A DNA stretch of 26,140 nt from Hyphochytrium catenoides. Its lineage: Eukaryota > Sar > Hyphochytriomycetes > Hyphochytriales > Hyphochytriaceae. Under the pieces are notes generated by a model. That model had not been told where the DNA came from and did not search any database. It saw only the letters and a program-made list of their open reading frames with translations. Shown here in pieces: positions 11,235-20,337 of the stretch. The stretch is from assembly GCA_900088475.1 (NCBI GenBank), contig FLMG01004130.1:71298-97437 (forward strand), read 5' to 3'. Position numbers and translations under genes: made by a program. The first letter of the stretch is position 1. Each line of letters begins with the position of its first letter.

Positions 11235-11895
11235 ATGGTACGCACACTGGTGGCGTCAGTCGAAGGCCGAAGAGCTACGCGCCGTAGCCAGGACCCTTCT
11301 TCTTCTACAAAGCCATGCGATGCTGCTCGGCGGCCGAGCATGATGATAGAGGTATTGGGTCAGATGCACCCATACTTTCATCCTCTAGCCATTTCTCACT
11401 CTTCTCAAGCCTCAACTCCTGCCGCCCCCCTCTCCTTACTCGTCACTCCAAGCACCGGCTCCCCCAGATCCCTCGGCGTCTGCTTGGATCTGCATAGATT
11501 CATTGTCCTGCCAGCGCCGCCGCTTGTCATATGAAGGTCCGACGGCACTTCCGCTTGGCAAAGCTCCATCTCTTCCGCTGTCAATTGTCAGAGATTGGAC
11601 TCAGAGATTCGCATCTTCTCAAATCACATCAGAGGATCAAATCTTGACTTTCCCTTCTGATTACCACAAACTGATTCTTCCCAGAATCAAGGTCTTCTCC
11701 ATTCCAGTCCGCCTACCCACCCCCCTGTAAGAGTTATTGGCCAGGAACCGTCCCATCCATCTTAGATTGGTGGCTACTGAAGACAAGGAAGAGGAGGGAG
11801 GAGGAGAAGGGAAAGCTACCACTCAAAGCCATTGCCGCTCTTCATGCAGCGGATCTGGTGCTTTTTTGGTTGGTTGGTGCTCTGCTTGCCGCTGA
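11235..11895 (+). CDS. Candidate three-exon gene, product unrecognised
   Basis: Exons 11235-11351, 11410-11726 and 11766-11895 join with matching phases (0, then 2), giving 187 residues. Donors are GTATTG (weak) and GTAAGA (good). The central exon reads as natural protein (SLPLSIVRDWTQRFASSQIT, then LPRIKVFSIPVRLPTPL). The N-terminal part is Arg/Ser-rich, then Pro-rich (LLPPPSPYSSLQAPAPPDPS), and the last exon contains an acidic EDKEEEGGGEG stretch followed by several Cys. I do not recognise it. The ATG is only 24 bases from the divergent methyltransferase ATG, so exon 1 may really be promoter, with translation starting at a later ATG such as 11340. The stop lies 60 bases before the end of the RPS7 5' UTR exon. 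Confidence 0.45.
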
Positions 11896-11955
11896 CCCTT
11901 TCTGAAGCTTATTGCCACCTTTTCCCTGCCATCAAGCCATCCAACAGCCTCAAAG

Positions 11956-12069
11956 GTAAGCGTAAGCCATGGTCTCTTACTAAGGATAGTGATAGGATAG
12001 CTATGTTTCAGTCCCATCTGTAGATTCTGAGAGCTAATCTGAGTTTATATCTTGTCCTTGGGTACCCAG
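11956..12069 (+). other. Probable 5' UTR intron of the RPS7 gene
   Basis: A donor GTAAGC at 11956 and an acceptor CCCAG ending at 12069 bracket 114 bases, 16 bases before the eS7 start codon. A pyrimidine run (CCTTTTCCC, about 11919-11927) inside the preceding exon would suit a transcription start of a ribosomal protein gene, but the start site cannot be fixed. If transcription began further upstream, an ATG at 11844 would read a 39-codon upstream ORF through this splice that stops (TAG) just before the eS7 ATG. Confidence 0.6.
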
Positions 12070-12085
12070 GCACTTAGCACACAAA

Positions 12086-12795
12086 ATGGCTGCTACCAAG
12101 AAGATTGTCAAGCCAGCAGGCCAGGAGCCTGATGAGTTCGAAGAGCAGGTCGCTCAGGAGCTCTACAACCTCGAGAACAGCGCTGCTGAGGTGAAGAACG
12201 ACCTCAGGGATCTGTACATCACTGCTGCCAAGCAGGTTGATGTCCCCGGGGGAAAGAAGGCCATTGTCCTATTCGTCCCTTACAGACTGCTGAAGAGCTT
12301 CCACAAGGTCCAGCAGCGCGTTGTACGTGAGCTGGAGAAGAAGTTCAGCGGCCGCCACGTAGTGATCATTGCTCAGAGAACTATTCTTAGCAAGAACTGG
12401 TCCCGCAGCAGCCACTCCAAGGGCCCTCGCCCTCGCAGCCGCACCCTCACGGCCGTGCACGAAGCTATCCTTGAGGTAGGTGGCGGCGCCTAGAAAGCGC
12501 TCTTCTGTGCTTTGTACCCTTCGGAATGTAGTTGGCCTCTGGGGTTCGCCTCCCATGCCGCGTGCTGAACCGCTGGCTCTTGCTCCCACTCATCACCCAT
12601 CAGGACCTTGTCTACCCTACGGAGATTGTCGGAAAGAGAATCCGCTGCACCGTAGACGGACACAAGCTCCTCAAGGTCTTCCTTGACCCTAAGGACCAAG
12701 TGAATGTTGAGACTAAGCTGGACACCTTCGCTGTCGTGTACAAGAGACTCACCAACAAGGATGTTGTGTTCGAGTTCCCTGTGCAGACCGAATAG
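12086..12795 (+). CDS. RPS7: 40S ribosomal protein S7 (eS7)
   Basis: Two exons, 12086-12475 and 12604-12795 (stop TAG), join in phase 0 (...HEAILE then [10 protein letters not shown]), giving 193 residues, the usual length for eS7. Family features are plain: [14 protein letters not shown] near the N terminus, [62 protein letters not shown], and the C-terminal KDVVFEFP. eS7 is a structural component of the small ribosomal subunit and takes part in 18S rRNA maturation in the cytoplasm and nucleolus. Codon use leans to C- and G-ending codons, as expected for a highly expressed gene. A 5' UTR intron lies immediately upstream. The donor GTAGGT and acceptor ATCAG of the coding intron are good. Confidence 0.97.
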
Positions 12796-13401
12796 ACTGT
12801 GATGGCACTATCAGTCCTCTTCTTCTCACCCTTTTGATGGCTGGCAGGTACATGGCTGACGGTCAGTTCTTGACCTGCGGAGGATGAACAATTGCTTCTC
12901 GCGTCTGCTAACTCCTAAGTAATCAATAACTGCTGTCAGCTTAGTACCTTCTCCCAATCCTTTTCACCCACTATCGAGAACGCTTCGGTGAATCGCCAAC
13001 TGCACCCCTTTGGCCCGTGAGATATTAGCCAATCATGGGAAAAGAGGAAGGCCTCGAGAAAACGGTTCTTAAAAACAACAGTCACTGACATTAGTGATGA
13101 TTTTTGAATAGTAGTAGAGTGGCAGATCTATAAAGCCACATGGGCATTCCATGGTCTTGGTTCTATAACACTCAGGCTTCCCAGTTTAGACAGCTTAGCT
13201 TATACGAGTAGCTACTTTGCGACAGGGCATAAGAGTTACACGGCGCCTTCAGAGGGAAGAAGGCTACCTGTATGATTGGCAGGTCCCAACAGTATCCCGC
13301 AGCTCGGGTCTCCATGGTTGTGATCTGTTTGCGGCTGTGTGGTAGCAGGCGTTGTGGCCATAAATCTAACTAAGGCAAAGCTGCAACTCTGAAGGTGTAG
13401 C
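12796..13401. other. Intergenic region between convergent RPS7 and CENP-S genes
   Basis: About 600 bases holding the 3' ends of two convergent genes. I see no further coding exon, no canonical AATAAA on either strand and no RNA gene I can defend. Confidence 0.6.
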
Positions 13402-14246
13402 CTAAGCCTGTCCTCCGATTTTACGCCTTTTCTTCGCGTTGGGATTGCTGTTCTCTGCCTTTTCAAACTCTTCTAGCGCCTTTAGCTGAAGAGCATCATC
13501 AAAACTCCTAATCGAGAATTTAGGGGTGATGCCAGAAAGCACTGACCAGTTGAGGATTCCGTCGCGCACAGAGCTTGACATCTTCAGCTGTAACGGTCTT
13601 TCTGTTTGCGTGTTTGGCAAACATTCTTGCATCTTGTGCAAGGACTAACATATAACATGTTTCAAGCCCCAAAGACCGAAGGTCAGTAAGTCAGGCGATA
13701 GGGTGGGAAGCAGTCAGGCGATAGGGTGGAATGCAGTTAGGAGAGGACATGCGGTGCCAGTAGGTATTCTATGTGCTAGAAGGTAAGGCAAAATTCTTAC
13801 TTTCAAGCTGCTTAAAGGCGAGCTCAGCTAAGACTGCCTTCGTCTGTAGGGTTGTTCAGAGTCAGAGCAAAAGAATAGGCATCTTAGCCACGTATTAGGG
13901 CCCTAGAGAGTCTTTCAGGATCAGGCATCAGTGTGAAAAAGGTATCAGGTTGAGCATTGGGCATACATGAAGAGCGATCTAGGAAAGTATGATGGCAGAC
14001 TCCAGCCAGCTTTGATAACTGTACCTGCTTCGTGCACGGCTTCCCTATCATACAAATGCCACGCCAGTTGTCAGATAAGACGACGTCGGCAACTTAGAGG
14101 GAGGACACCAGATGGGCGTTACCTGTTTGATCGTCGACAACATTCGAGACAGTGAACAGCAAGCTTGATCTAGCGTTCTGCTGTTCCTCTTCCTCATCGT
14201 CAGGAGAGTAGGCCGGCGCCGGTGCAAACGCATCCTCCTCCTCCAT
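13402..14246 (-). CDS. CENP-S / MHF1 histone-fold protein, five exons
   Basis: Exons, reading leftwards: 14246-14123, 14044-14025 (20 nt), 13843-13801, 13644-13547 and 13485-13402 (stop TAG). All phases agree, giving 122 residues. An acidic N-terminal segment (MEEEDAFAPAPAYSPDDEEE) is followed by a histone fold: LLFTVSNVVDDQTGKPCTKQ (29-48), TKAVLAELAFKQLEILAQDA, then the diagnostic RMFAKHANRKTVTAEDVKLC (69-88) and ARRNPQL. The tail is basic (AKKRRKIGG). The spacing matches metazoan and fungal CENP-S. The family pairs with CENP-X, acts in the CENP-T/W/S/X kinetochore complex, and stimulates the FANCM helicase at branched DNA. The MHF2/CENP-X partner is not in this window. The donors GTAACG, GTACAG, GTAAGA and GTCAGT vary in strength, but homology supports each junction. 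Confidence 0.88.
13691..13729. repeat. Short tandem duplication in a CENP-S intron
   Basis: TCAGGCGATAGGGTGG occurs at 13691-13706 and again at 13714-13729, a period of 23 bases, inside the intron between exons 13843-13801 and 13644-13547. It does not touch the splice sites. Confidence 0.8.
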
Positions 14247-14358
14247 TACCACGGATCGCTGGTACCACTGCGAAGTAGGCCGACCGTAGGGAAGTGAATA
14301 TTGTAGAGTTCGAGGTGCACCACCCCGATCCTGACTCTTAGGTCCTAGCTTCGTTGGG

Positions 14359-14562
14359 CTAAGGGGAAGACTTCACAACGAAGTAGACTTGAAGTCCAGG
14401 CTGAGACCCGGATACTGATGATGTGGTCTTGAAGAAGCGGACTGAAAGTCTGAAGCTACCAGCCTTAGCGACCAAACCGAAGTAGTCCTTGCCCGCGCTC
14501 CTCCTAGTTGCAGCAGCTGTTGCAGCAGTAAGAACATGGGCTGCTGCTGCCGCTTCGGAAGG
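14359..14562 (-). other. Coding-like stretch, possible C-terminal exon of the proline-dehydrogenase-like gene
   Basis: After a TGA at 14565-14563 a frame is open to TAG 14361-14359. The second half has protein-like composition and mainly C/G-ending codons: SAGKDYFGLVAKAGSFRLSV, then a Ser/Gln-rich part ending LQVYFVVKSSP. The order FGL..AG.F resembles the segment before the last helices of proline dehydrogenase, but the RRA.EN helix that should follow is missing. It ends about 110 bases before the CENP-S start codon, so it could also be part of that gene's leader. Confidence 0.25.
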
Positions 14563-14816
14563 TCATGCCACCGTCTTCTCTTGTCTTGCATCCAACATCG
14601 TTTCCCGCGTCCTTCAGACCACCCCCGGGGGTAAGAAAAATATTGATTCCGAATAATTCTCCCTTATCCCTTATCCGTCATCCATTATCGGCCCTTGATC
14701 AGATTCTTGCATCCGAAGCACTCAGACATCCCCCTGGTTGTTGCCTGGTAGAACCATTGCCGTAGATAGAAAAACCGCGGCCAACCAATCATCCAATGCT
14801 CTCTCCTGTGTATGTG

Positions 14817-15279
14817 CTACTTGTACCAGCCACAGCCACAGACCAGAAGATCTTTGATGGCCTCCCGATTATGTGTCGTCACAAAGGCAATAGCGCTCTC
14901 CTGCAGCAGCCTTCAGTGAGGCTGACTGACTCTAATCTGGGTGTCAAACCCTTACGGGTGTCTTGGCGAAACAATGGTATGCAACCAGTATCATGGCATG
15001 CAAGTCGCCGGATAAAGGGTAGCGGTTGTCAGTGGTGATGTCCTCAAAGGTTCTCGGGGAACTACAGCTCTCTTTCAGGGAAGACAAAATCTTTCTCTCT
15101 CTAAATGTAGCGCGAGCAGTTCCTCCAGAAGCTTGACCTTCTCTTTCGATGCTCGCTGGAGAAATCCAAACGTCCTTGAGCTTCGAATCCAAAGCGGCTT
15201 GCGCCATCATGATGATGAACAAAGATTCCCGCGCAGGGGTTTCGAGCAGCGGTTTGCTGCAGTGAAACAAACTCATCAT
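14817..15279 (-). CDS. Proline-dehydrogenase-like coding region, truncated or decayed
   Basis: Two exons, 15279-14956 and 14900-14817 (stop TAG), join in phase 0 across a GTAAGG...CAG intron, giving about 135 residues. Landmarks follow the C-terminal half of the PRODH barrel in order and with almost the same spacing: AQAAL (family TxQxYL), EREG, a glycine, then TARATF where the family has KLVRGAY, CSSP, ITTDNRY (T-x3-Y), and FVTTHNREAI (family ATHNxxS). PRODH is a mitochondrial FAD enzyme that oxidises proline to pyrroline-5-carboxylate. Missing here are the N-terminal half of the barrel and the final RRAxEN helix. The degenerate KLVRGAY motif makes activity unlikely. It may be a pseudogene fragment, a gene with exons I failed to find, or a chance resemblance. 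Confidence 0.4.
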
Positions 15280-15790
15280 GCAAATAACTCATACTGAATG
15301 TATGGCGCGGCTATCATTACTTTATCTAGTGTCACGGCTGGTCAGTTCATTCTAACCTATATACTTGGGAAGGTGTGCCGCTGGGCAAACTTGTAGGGAC
15401 TCCTTAGACGTTGGTTTGATGCCGGGCTTCTACCTCCATTATCCGCGTGAAAGTATGCACGAAGCGATATAAATCAAGCATGCTGGCCCATAAAAAATGG
15501 TGGCCAGGGTGTTCAAGTTATCGCTAAAGGAAACAGCCATGGAAAAGCACCCACGTGAGCGTTCTTCATCGTCTGCGTGGGCCGTCAAGCATGGAAACAA
15601 CTTTTTAGCAAGCCCGGGTCTGTTGACAGAGTACCATTGAAGTGACTGCTCTTCATGGGAGCGGGTACCAAGCCTGTGGTATCCTCATCAGTTCAATAAA
15701 GTGTTTATAGACTTTGCCGATTCGTCTTTCTGCCTCCTTTTCCAAACCCACCTCCTAGCGCTGTCGTCGGGCTCTATCCTGTCCACTCTG
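15280..15790. other. No supported gene
   Basis: Short open frames on both strands but no pair of good splice sites with coherent coding sequence. An AATAAA on the + strand at 15695-15700 has no + gene upstream to serve. Confidence 0.5.
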
Positions 15791-16067
15791 CTAACGGTAG
15801 CATTGCTCCATGGGCTTAGGTGAGCTGATACGACCCCCTTCCTTCTTCCCTGGCCGCAGCTGAAGTTTCTTGGTATCTTCTGGCCTCTCGGGTTATTTTG
15901 TGGCACCTGGTAATCCTCACCAAGTGGTAGTCTTTCCTGCTGCTGCCTCCTCATGCCCTTCAAGCTCTTTGCATTCATCATTGTCTAATCGTGAGTGATT
16001 TTGGGGGTTCATGGACCTTGGTGGACTCTAACTCTATTACCTGCGTCCACACAACACCCCGCGTCAT
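15791..16067 (-). CDS. Very small candidate gene, product unrecognised
   Basis: Three segments, 16067-16041, 15984-15907 and 15859-15791 (stop TAG), join in phase 0 with GT..AG borders and would give 57 residues (start MTRGVVWTQ, end SSPKPMEQCYR). The donor GTAATA is fair, and the second intron is only 47 bases. Alternatively the middle segment reads straight on as a 97-codon ORF to 15688. The peptide is basic and Gln/Lys-rich with no family I know. It lies upstream of the proline-dehydrogenase-like region on the same strand and might be its distant 5' part, but I could not link them. Confidence 0.22.
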
Positions 16068-18909
16068 TGTTATCGCATCCTCTTATCGTTGTTAGTCACA
16101 TGAGAATATTGCTGCGCATCGATCATCATTATCGAGGAGATATGAAGCGACAGGAAGATAATGAACCGTAGCCCCTCCTCCTCCTCCAGTTTTTGAACCC
16201 TTTACCTCTTCTTCTGGGGCGGCATCAGAAGTATGACGGCCTTGCCTTTTGTCGCCCTCCTTTCATCATGATCGCTGAGGAGATCATCGGGTGAATGATG
16301 TTCCCTCTTCTTATTATTCTCTGCTGATAGATGGTGGTAGTAAGGGTTGTTGAGAGGCTAAGATATCAAAGACTTCCCGACCCTTATTAGCTCTTGCCTC
16401 CTTACTTCTTCTTCTACCTGTATAATAGACCTCTATGCAACCAGAGTTTGTTTGCTCTTCTGCTGCTGTTTTGTTTCACTCCCCAGTAGCAGGAGCAGCA
16501 GCGAGCCGAAGATAAAGAGATCATATAAGGCAAGACAGGTCAAAACGGCACTGCGCAGTAGTGGGCGCCATCGTTATTGTGGTCGGCGATTCTCCGCTTC
16601 TTTCTTCCTTCTGTTGTTGTTGCCAGCCCGGTACCACCCATGATGACATTATCATCATGACGCAAGAGTGCCGCTTGTGTCTTCTCTAAGCTAGCTTTCC
16701 AAGAGGACGACTTTAATGAGAACGGACTGGGTGGTGTATGATGATTGATCTATGTTGTTCTCGCGCCGTGGTGGTGGTCCGTTGTTGGTGCTTATCGAAC
16801 CGGAGCCTGTCTTCAAGATGGCTGCGCACACACCGAGCGAGTCATCTCGTACGTATGCTCGTCGTGGCGGTAGGCACTGCGCACCAGAGGAAGCCCTTAA
16901 AAGGGAAAACAGTCTACTAAGGAGGACGATACACTTGTCAGCCCCAAGCGCCAGAATTAGTATCTTCGTTCCAACAACCTGGACAGAATCCCACAGGCAG
17001 TCAAGCGCCGCTGACGATGACGACGACGTCGGACGGTCTTTTGGTAAATCATAGAGCTTTCTTAGCCATGAGGAAGAGTAGTAGGAGCTATTATTAGTTC
17101 CCCTGCTGCTGGTGGTTCTTCCCGGTGCCTTACGACGAGGCGGAACCATATGAATTGCCATGGCTCCATCGTCCTTATTTTGCGATGTCTTTGGAACTTT
17201 ATTTTATGAAGCCCGACGAGGCTTTGAGGTGACTTAGGAGACTTAGTCTCATCAAGCAGCCACAATATGCACGATGATGGTGCTTCACCTTCTCAATTCT
17301 TCTCTGAAGTGAGATTATTGATGCACCCAGGTCCACTACATCATCATCATCACGTTATTGCGTAGTAGATACGTTGTTGTCTACTCTGGTTCTCCTTTGA
17401 CCTGCTCGCTTCTTCTAGAAGATGAAGAAGCTTTACTACTTAACACAACAAGCAGATAAAGAAGAGGGAGGCAGCAGCAAGATACTGATTTGAAGAAGAG
17501 GAAAAGAAGAAGAGTAACTAATAATCTGGTACCACCGCCGCCCACCATCAGCAGCTACTCAAGAGATCACCACCGTGCGGATGTTGCCGTTGTCTAACTA
17601 TTCTTCGCTCCAATTTTGTCCTCTTCTCCTCATTATCCCTTCCATCATCATCATTATCAGCAGCAGTCCGTCGGTCACCACCACGTGCATCGCTTTGTTT
17701 GTTGCTCGGTTTGGGGGGATTAGGGGCTAGTTAGTGAACGGTTGTTGATAAGACAGAATGGATATGTTTCTATGGGAATGAAGGAAGTCTTTTGGAATGA
17801 AAACGACAACGTGCCCTTGCTGCTGCGCTGCTGAGGTGACGGCAGAAGAAGAGGCAGCACAGGAGGGAGGAGGAGGATTGAAGTCTCATCATATCCTTCG
17901 ACGCCCCTCGTCCCCTCGTCCTCCCGCCACTACTACTCCTGCTTGCTATAGACAACGACGAAGACAAGAACACGTGTGCGTCGTCGCCCGCCTGCTCTCG
18001 TCTTCTGCTGCTCTGACACTGTCTGGTGGTGATAATAAGAGTGAGGCTGGCTGCTGGGCTGCTGTGGTGGTGGTCGCAGCACAGAGAAGAAAGGGAAAAT
18101 AGTTGTCAGTCATTGAGTCCTCCTCCTTATCATCCTCCTCCTGGTCATCACCGGACAGCAGCGGCAGGACCAAGGAGGACAGAGCTTGCTGCTGCTGAGA
18201 GAAAAGAAAGAGGGACGAGGACGAAGAAGAGGTAAAGGCCCTGAGTTAGAACACTTTGGTTGCTTGTAATTTCAGGGGGGGTTCTGGTGGGCATGCTCTC
18301 TCTTATTCTGTCTCTCTTTCTCTCTTTCTCTCTCTCTCTCTGTCTCTCTCTCATTCTGTCTTTCTCTCTCTCCCTCTGTCTCTCTCCCTGAATCTCTCTC
18401 TGAATCTCTCTCTGAATCTCTCTCCCTTTCTCTCTCACACAGTCTCTCAACGCACAATGAGGAGAGGAGTACTAACAATATAAGAGGGCCAGAAGAGAGG
18501 GCACAAGGGAAATGATGGAAGTCATACGCTCTCTTCTTCTTCCTGTTACTGCTCGGCTGCCCCGCCTCCCACCGCACTCCACCCCAATTATACTCTAGCG
18601 CTGGCCTGTGGATGACCTTCCGTCCACGAGGAGGAGGAGAAGAAAGATATTAGCAGTAGGTGACCGTGAGTGTTGCTGGTAGTTGTTTTTGCTCCTCCTA
18701 TCAAACTAGCATAACTACTTCCTTCTTGTCCAGAACTTGGGAGGCAGCAGCTAGCTAGCAGCAGGCTATCATCAGCCTTCTTTCGCAGAGGAGGAGAAGA
18801 GTAGCTAGCTCGTCGCCCGCAGGAGAAGAAGAAGAAGAAGAAGAAGAAAGAAGGACAGCTTGGAAGACTGCAGTCATAAAAAAAAGGAGGAGAAGAACCA
18901 TCCATACCA
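16068..18909. other. Long low-complexity interval rich in trinucleotide repeats
   Basis: Nearly 2.9 kb dominated by ATC/GAT, CTC/GAG, TGC/GCA and GAAGAAG runs (for example 17338-17350, 17640-17665, 18820-18850). Open frames exist on both strands, notably 16752-17054 + (ending ADDDDDVGRSFGKS) and 16691-17161 -, but they overlap antisense and lack family features. A GTAAAG donor at 18231 and a CT tract ending in ACACAG at 18441 look like an intron, so part of the right half may be untranslated leader of the acetyltransferase gene. Confidence 0.5.
18298..18440. repeat. CT microsatellite with a 12-base subrepeat
   Basis: A pyrimidine tract on the + strand, including three copies of a 12-base unit CTCTCTCTGAAT between about 18383 and 18420. 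It ends in a splice-acceptor-like CACACAG. Confidence 0.85.
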
Positions 18910-19710
18910 ATGCAGCCACCTCCTCTCCTTCCCATAGATATCGGCCACGGGATCTACCTGACTGAATATGAAGAGGACGATGTGCATGACATCTTTCACA
19001 TCCTTCAGGACAGGACACTGCATGAAAACATGTTAGCTCGGATGCCATGGCCCTATCAGGTCTCTGATGCAGTAGAATGGGTTCAAAAGTGCAAAGCGGA
19101 CTTGAAAGCGGAGAGATTCCCCTTCAACTTTGCTGTGCGAATAGGAAAAGCTCGACCCACGCAGAAGAAGCTGGTCGCGACCGAAGAGGAGGGTAGTCCG
19201 ATGCACGAGAAAGTGGTGCAGAAGCAGCAGAGCTTTACAGAGAACGACGAAGGGAGAGTGATTGGCTCCATAAGCATACGAGGAGCCCACCAAGTAGTCA
19301 GAAGCAGAAAGAGCCAGCTGCAGGAGATGATGGAAGGACAAACGAAAGAGCAACAAGCAAGAGAAGAGAAAGAACGGCGATCTCATAAAGCATCCATCGG
19401 TTACTATCTTGACAAAGAATTCAGGGGCCAAGGCATCGTGCCCAGGGCGCTATCGGCAATTTTAGAGCTCTGCTTCTCGGACGCGGGTCTCGCTCTGAAC
19501 CGCGTCGAAGCATGCATCTTGGCCACCAATGGGTCCAGCGCAAGGGTCCTGGAGAAATGTGGCTTTACCCTGGAAGGCCGTCTCCGGCAGTACTACCAAA
19601 CACCCTTTGCAGGCGTTGTAGATGGTCTGATGTATGCTGCTCTCAAGGAAGATAAGGCTCCGACCCCACCAACAGCCACAAGATCATCAACCATAGCCGC
19701 AACATCATGA
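18910..19710 (+). CDS. GNAT-family N-acetyltransferase (RimJ/RimL type)
   Basis: A single uninterrupted ORF of 266 residues starting at the first ATG (ACCAATGCAG). The GNAT fold is clear: GIYLTEYEEDDVHDIFHILQ at the N terminus, GRVIGSISIRG (115-125), motif A ASIGYYLDKEFRGQGIVPRA (161-180) with the acetyl-CoA pyrophosphate loop RGQG (172-175), NRVEACILATNGSSARVLEK (197-216) and CGFTLEGRLRQYY. This matches RimJ/RimL-like enzymes, which acetylate N termini of proteins or small amines. Family members are usually near 180 residues. The extra length comes from two charged insertions, about residues 81-114 and 126-160, and a Thr/Ser/Pro tail. The substrate cannot be told. The lack of introns contrasts with most other genes here and is compatible with gene transfer or retroposition. 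Confidence 0.9.
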   Translation: MQPPPLLPIDIGHGIYLTEYEEDDVHDIFHILQDRTLHENMLARMPWPYQVSDAVEWVQKCKADLKAERFPFNFAVRIGKARPTQKKLVATEEEGSPMHEKVVQKQQSFTENDEGRVIGSISIRGAHQVVRSRKSQLQEMMEGQTKEQQAREEKERRSHKASIGYYLDKEFRGQGIVPRALSAILELCFSDAGLALNRVEACILATNGSSARVLEKCGFTLEGRLRQYYQTPFAGVVDGLMYAALKEDKAPTPPTATRSSTIAATS

Positions 19711-19837
19711 TGAGATATAGTACTTTTCTTTCAGGTCGTTTGTTTGACGTGCTGTTGTTGGCTATGTAGTCCTTCTGTCGCCTTCCTTCTTCGATGATGC
19801 CGCCGCCCGCGTCGACTAACTGAGATAGTTAACGGTA

Positions 19838-20259
19838 GTCCAGCAAACAACAGAGCAGGAAACGCTTTCAAATAGTTCCCCGATACCCACGGTCATCATC
19901 ACCCTCTGCGGCCCAAACAGCGAGAAGAAACTTAAGACCCTGTAGAGAAGGAAGAATGATGATGACAGGCAGATGGACCTCAAGAAACTAATAGCCGAGG
20001 GCGAGGGCCAATGAGAGTGACGTGTTGCCATCAGTTAGAGTGGCTATAATAATGAACTATCATCGTTGTTACCTACAAAGAGAAAGCAACCCTGGATGGA
20101 GGCAGCAAGAGAAGACTATCAAACGCTGCAGAGATCCTGAAAGCAAAGGGAACGCGATTGTTGGATGGTAAGGAAAGAGTAGCCAGCGAGCGTCGAATCG
20201 ATCGACTCTGATTCTTCAAGACAGCCATCATTAAGCTATGGACTAACAAAAGGAGATGA
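19838..20259 (+). CDS. Candidate small gene with unresolved exons
   Basis: The best-supported part is the 3' end. Segment 20083-20167, with a GTAAGG donor, reads KATLDGGSKRRLSNAAEILK and then AKGTRLLD. It joins in phase 1 to 20225-20259 (IIKLWTNKRR, stop TGA). Upstream, 19838-20014 reads as natural protein (PIPTVIITLCGPNSEKKLKT ... MDLKKLIAEGEGQ) but is interrupted by an in-frame TAG at 19939-19941. That stop could be avoided by a 27-base intron, which would be exceptionally short. I cannot join the two parts in phase. Another frame across 20053-20167 is also open (MNYHRCYLQRES...). Product unknown. It converges on the gene at 20338-21115. Confidence 0.28.
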
Positions 20260-20337
20260 TGCCGGTAGAGGAGAGAATATAAAGGGCTCGAAGAAGGCGG
20301 CAGGCTTCATGTTTGTGCCGGGCAAAGAGATATACCA

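Noticed and set aside
13080-13120. GTGATGA resembling a C box of a C/D snoRNA
   Set aside because: No properly spaced D box (CTGA) downstream and no terminal stem found.
16691-17161. 156-codon ORF on the - strand
   Set aside because: Ser/Arg-rich, overlaps an equally open + frame and shows no domain or splice context. Kept only as part of the low-complexity interval.
17797-18102. 101-codon ORF on the + strand
   Set aside because: Composition (Cys, Thr, Ala, Ser-Ser runs) reflects trinucleotide repeats, and the opposite strand is also open.
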